Part shown: one piece after another, positions 62,052 to 64,000 of the stretch | Numbering within the stretch: position 1 is the stretch's first letter | How the letters are laid out: each line of letters opens with the position of its first letter | Assembly (NCBI RefSeq): GCF_002251855.1 | Contig: NZ_NOXW01000019.1 | Coordinates: 248,001 to 312,000, forward strand | Origin: Rhodoferax sp. TH121 | GTDB taxonomy: Bacteria; Pseudomonadota; Gammaproteobacteria; Burkholderiales; Burkholderiaceae_C | Direction of reading: 5' to 3' | Length of the DNA stretch: 64,000 nt | Notes under the pieces: generated by a model | What the model was told of the DNA's origin: nothing | What the model saw: the letters and a program-made list of their open reading frames with translations, nothing else | Databases searched by the model: none | Made by a program: the position numbers and the translations under genes

Positions 62052-62831
62052 ATGGACCTAGTGCAAACCCCTAGAGCCTCTGTCGCACAACCGTTACCTG
62101 TCGAAATCGGGGAGGCTGCGCGCCCGCGTCGCGCCCGCGGTCTGGTGCAAGAGGTGGTGGAAAGTCTGGCGGCCAGCATCCGCGAAGGGGCCATCCAGCC
62201 CGGTTCCAAGCTGCCCACCGAATCCGAAATCATGGCCCGCTTTGAGGTGAGCCGCACCGTGGTGCGCGAAGCCATTTCGCGGCTGCAGGCCAACCGTCTG
62301 GTGGAGACGCGGCATGGCGTAGGCACCTTTGCGCTGGCGCCGCAAAGCAGCGGCAACTTCCAGATTGCCGATGTGGACTTTGCCACCGTAGCCGACGTGA
62401 TTGCCCTGCTGGAGCTGCGCATTTCGCTGGAGACCGAGGCCGCCGGCCTGGCCGCCCAGCGCCGTACCGAAGCCAATCTGCAAGCCATGCAAGCCATGCT
62501 CGATGCCTTCCAAACGTCCATTCAGGAAGACTCCGACGCCGTGCCGTCCGACTTCAGCTTCCACATGGAAGTGGCCAAGGCCACGGGCAACCGCCACTTC
62601 GCCGATCTGATGACCTACCTGGGCACCATGATCATTCCGCGCACCCGCATCAACACCGCCAGCAGCGCGCCAGAAGGGCGCTTGGCCTATTTGCGCCGGG
62701 TGCACGGCGAGCACGAATACATCTTCAACGCTATCCGCAACCAGGATGCTGATGCCGCCCGCGCGGCCATGCGCACACACTTGGCCAATAGCAAAGACCG
62801 GCTCAGAAAGTCCCAGCCTAACGCGGTTTAG
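62052..62831 (+). CDS. FadR-type GntR regulator of aldarate genes
   Basis: This 259-residue regulator has an N-terminal winged HTH (LPTESEIMARFEVSRTVVRE, AISRLQANRLV) and a C-terminal FCD domain (FSFHMEVAKATGN, HGEHEYIFNAI). It is divergent from udh and upstream of gudD, so it probably represses both directions in the absence of a uronate or aldarate inducer. The candidate operator motif occurs at both ends of the gene. Confidence 0.93.
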   Translation: MDLVQTPRASVAQPLPVEIGEAARPRRARGLVQEVVESLAASIREGAIQPGSKLPTESEIMARFEVSRTVVREAISRLQANRLVETRHGVGTFALAPQSSGNFQIADVDFATVADVIALLELRISLETEAAGLAAQRRTEANLQAMQAMLDAFQTSIQEDSDAVPSDFSFHMEVAKATGNRHFADLMTYLGTMIIPRTRINTASSAPEGRLAYLRRVHGEHEYIFNAIRNQDADAARAAMRTHLANSKDRLRKSQPNAV

Positions 62832-62832
62832 T

Positions 62833-62844
62833 TGTATGATGTCT
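62833..62844 (+). promoter_or_regulatory. Third candidate GntR operator, upstream of gudD
   Basis: TGTATGATGTCT begins 2 bp after the first T of the gntR stop triplet (62829-62831). The surrounding 21 bp (GTTGTATGATGTCTGATATG) match the second copy near udh at 17 of 20 positions or better. It would control gudD at 62905. Confidence 0.65.
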
Positions 62845-62904
62845 GATATGTAGGGGCGCCACCCATCCTTTTCTTCGTCTGAGCGCCCCACAGAGGAGAC
62901 TGAC

Positions 62905-64000
62905 ATGACCCCGTCTGAATCTGGCGCCGTGCGTGGCGCACCCACCGTCACCGCACTGCGTGTCATCCCCGTGGCGGGCCATGACGGCATGCTGATGAAC
63001 CTGAGCGGCGCGCATGCGCCGTTTTTCACGCGCAACATCGTCATCCTGACCGACAGCAGCGGCAATACCGGCGTGGGCGAAGTGCCCGGCGGCGAAAATA
63101 TCCGCCAGACGCTGGAGGACGCGGCCGCCTTGGTGGTGGGCCAATCCATCGGCAACTACAACGCGATCCTCAACCGCATGCGCGAAGCGTTTGCCGCGCG
63201 CGACAGCGGTGGCCGTGGCCTGCAAACCTTTGACCTGCGCATTGCCATCCACGCCGTCACCGCGGTGGAAAGCGCGCTGCTCGATTTGCTGGGCAAGTTT
63301 CTGGGCGTGCCGGTGGCGGCCCTCTTGGGCGATGGCCAGCAGCGCGACAGCGTGGCTGTGCTGGGCTACCTCTTCTATGTGGGCGACCGCAACAAGACCG
63401 ACTTGCCTTACATCAGCGAGCACGATGCCGAAGACGACTGGAAGCGCCTGCGCCACGAAAAAGCCATGGATGCCGACGGCGTGGTGCGCCTGGCCGAAGC
63501 GGCTTACGCGCGCTACGGATTTCAGGATTTCAAACTCAAGGGCGGCGTGCTGCGCGGTGAGGAAGAGGTCGAAGCCATCCGTGCGCTGCACGCACGCTTC
63601 CCCCAGGCCCGCATCACGCTGGACCCGAATGGCGGCTGGCTGCTCAAAGACGCCATTCGCCTGACCCGCGACCTGCATGGCGTGATGGCCTATGCCGAAG
63701 ACCCCTGCGGTGCCGAAGGCGTGTTCTCGGGCCGTGAGGTGGTGGCCGAATTCCGCCGCGCCACCGGCCTGCCCACGGCCACCAACATGATTGCGACCGA
63801 CTGGCGCGAGCTGGCACATTCGCTGGCCCTGCAGTCGGTGGACATTCCGCTGGCCGACCCGCATTTCTGGACCATGCAGGGGTCGGTGCGCGTGGCGCAG
63901 GTCTGCGAGACCTGGGGCCTGACCTGGGGCTCACATTCCAACAACCACTTCGATGTGTCGCTGGCCATGTTCACCCATGTGGCCGCCGCGGCGCCCGGCA
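62905..64000 (+). CDS. gudD: Glucarate dehydratase GudD (3' end off the window)
   Basis: This is the E. coli-type glucarate dehydratase; 365 codons are visible from the ATG at 62905, after GAGGAG. The N-terminus [20 protein letters not shown], then [27 protein letters not shown], catalytic FKLKGG, metal-ligand [19 protein letters not shown] and [19 protein letters not shown] are all as in GudD. The protein converts glucarate to 5-keto-4-deoxyglucarate. It is a second, distinct glucarate-dehydratase-family enzyme besides the one at 56056. Confidence 0.97.
   Translation, partial: MTPSESGAVRGAPTVTALRVIPVAGHDGMLMNLSGAHAPFFTRNIVILTDSSGNTGVGEVPGGENIRQTLEDAAALVVGQSIGNYNAILNRMREAFAARDSGGRGLQTFDLRIAIHAVTAVESALLDLLGKFLGVPVAALLGDGQQRDSVAVLGYLFYVGDRNKTDLPYISEHDAEDDWKRLRHEKAMDADGVVRLAEAAYARYGFQDFKLKGGVLRGEEEVEAIRALHARFPQARITLDPNGGWLLKDAIRLTRDLHGVMAYAEDPCGAEGVFSGREVVAEFRRATGLPTATNMIATDWRELAHSLALQSVDIPLADPHFWTMQGSVRVAQVCETWGLTWGSHSNNHFDVSLAMFTHVAAAAPG

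Overview
The window looks like chromosomal DNA of a Comamonadaceae bacterium (Burkholderiales, Betaproteobacteria). The evidence is the high GC content, the urtABCDE/urease/purine gene arrangement, TRAP and NMT1-type ABC transporters, and two dispersed repeat families of a kind common in this group. The genus cannot be fixed from the sequence; a Rhodoferax- or Polaromonas-like organism is my guess. I saw no rRNA, tRNA, CRISPR array, insertion sequence, prophage or plasmid origin.

Layout. (1) 1-4.2 kb, minus strand: urease genes ureA-hupE/ureJ-ureB-ureC-acetyltransferase-ureE, running off the left edge. (2) 4.3-8.8 kb, plus strand, divergent from ureA: an NCS1-type transporter fused to a hybrid histidine kinase, followed by an overlapping LuxR-type response regulator. 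(3) 8.8-12.7 kb: VF530 protein, cytochrome b561 with two YceI proteins, an orphan ABC ATPase and a DODA-type dioxygenase. (4) 12.7-28 kb: an envelope and osmotic stress block with small exported or lipidated proteins, a diguanylate cyclase, two Crp/Fnr regulators, a 2753-residue cyclic beta-glucan synthase, and BON, CsbD and OmpA proteins. (5) 28-29.8 kb: a divergent SDR/LysR pair. (6) 30-35.8 kb: the urea ABC transporter urtABCDE. (7) 35.8-49.4 kb: a REC-TPR protein, then a purine/ureide catabolism block. Its minus-strand run is GntR-puuE-uraD::allantoate amidohydrolase-M20 hydrolase-NMT1 ABC transporter-deaminase-ureD; hiuH, xdhC and puuD lie on the plus strand. (8) 49.4-64 kb: a LysE exporter, then a minus-strand operon for oxidative hexuronate/aldarate use (udh, lactonase, TRAP transporter, dehydratases, aldolase, reductase, second DctP, chemoreceptor), with a divergent GntR regulator and gudD at the right edge.

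How it fits together. Urate is converted through hydroxyisourate, OHCU, allantoin and allantoate to ammonia and urea. External urea enters through UrtABCDE, and urease hydrolyses it. The accessory gene ureD is missing from the urease cluster and instead closes the purine operon. Three candidate sigma-54 promoters (GG-N10-GC) precede ureA, the transporter-kinase and the NMT1 transporter, which fits nitrogen control. In the aldarate region, uronates would be oxidised by Udh, delactonised, dehydrated, cleaved by GarL and reduced by GarR to glycerate. Three copies of TGTATGNTGTCT flank the GntR gene and are candidate operators.

The most unusual features are the transporter-kinase fusion with a cysteine-rich linker, the split urease assembly genes, and a roughly 60-bp repeat family. 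At least four of its copies lie in frame inside conserved genes, and one or two of them form the signal-peptide core.
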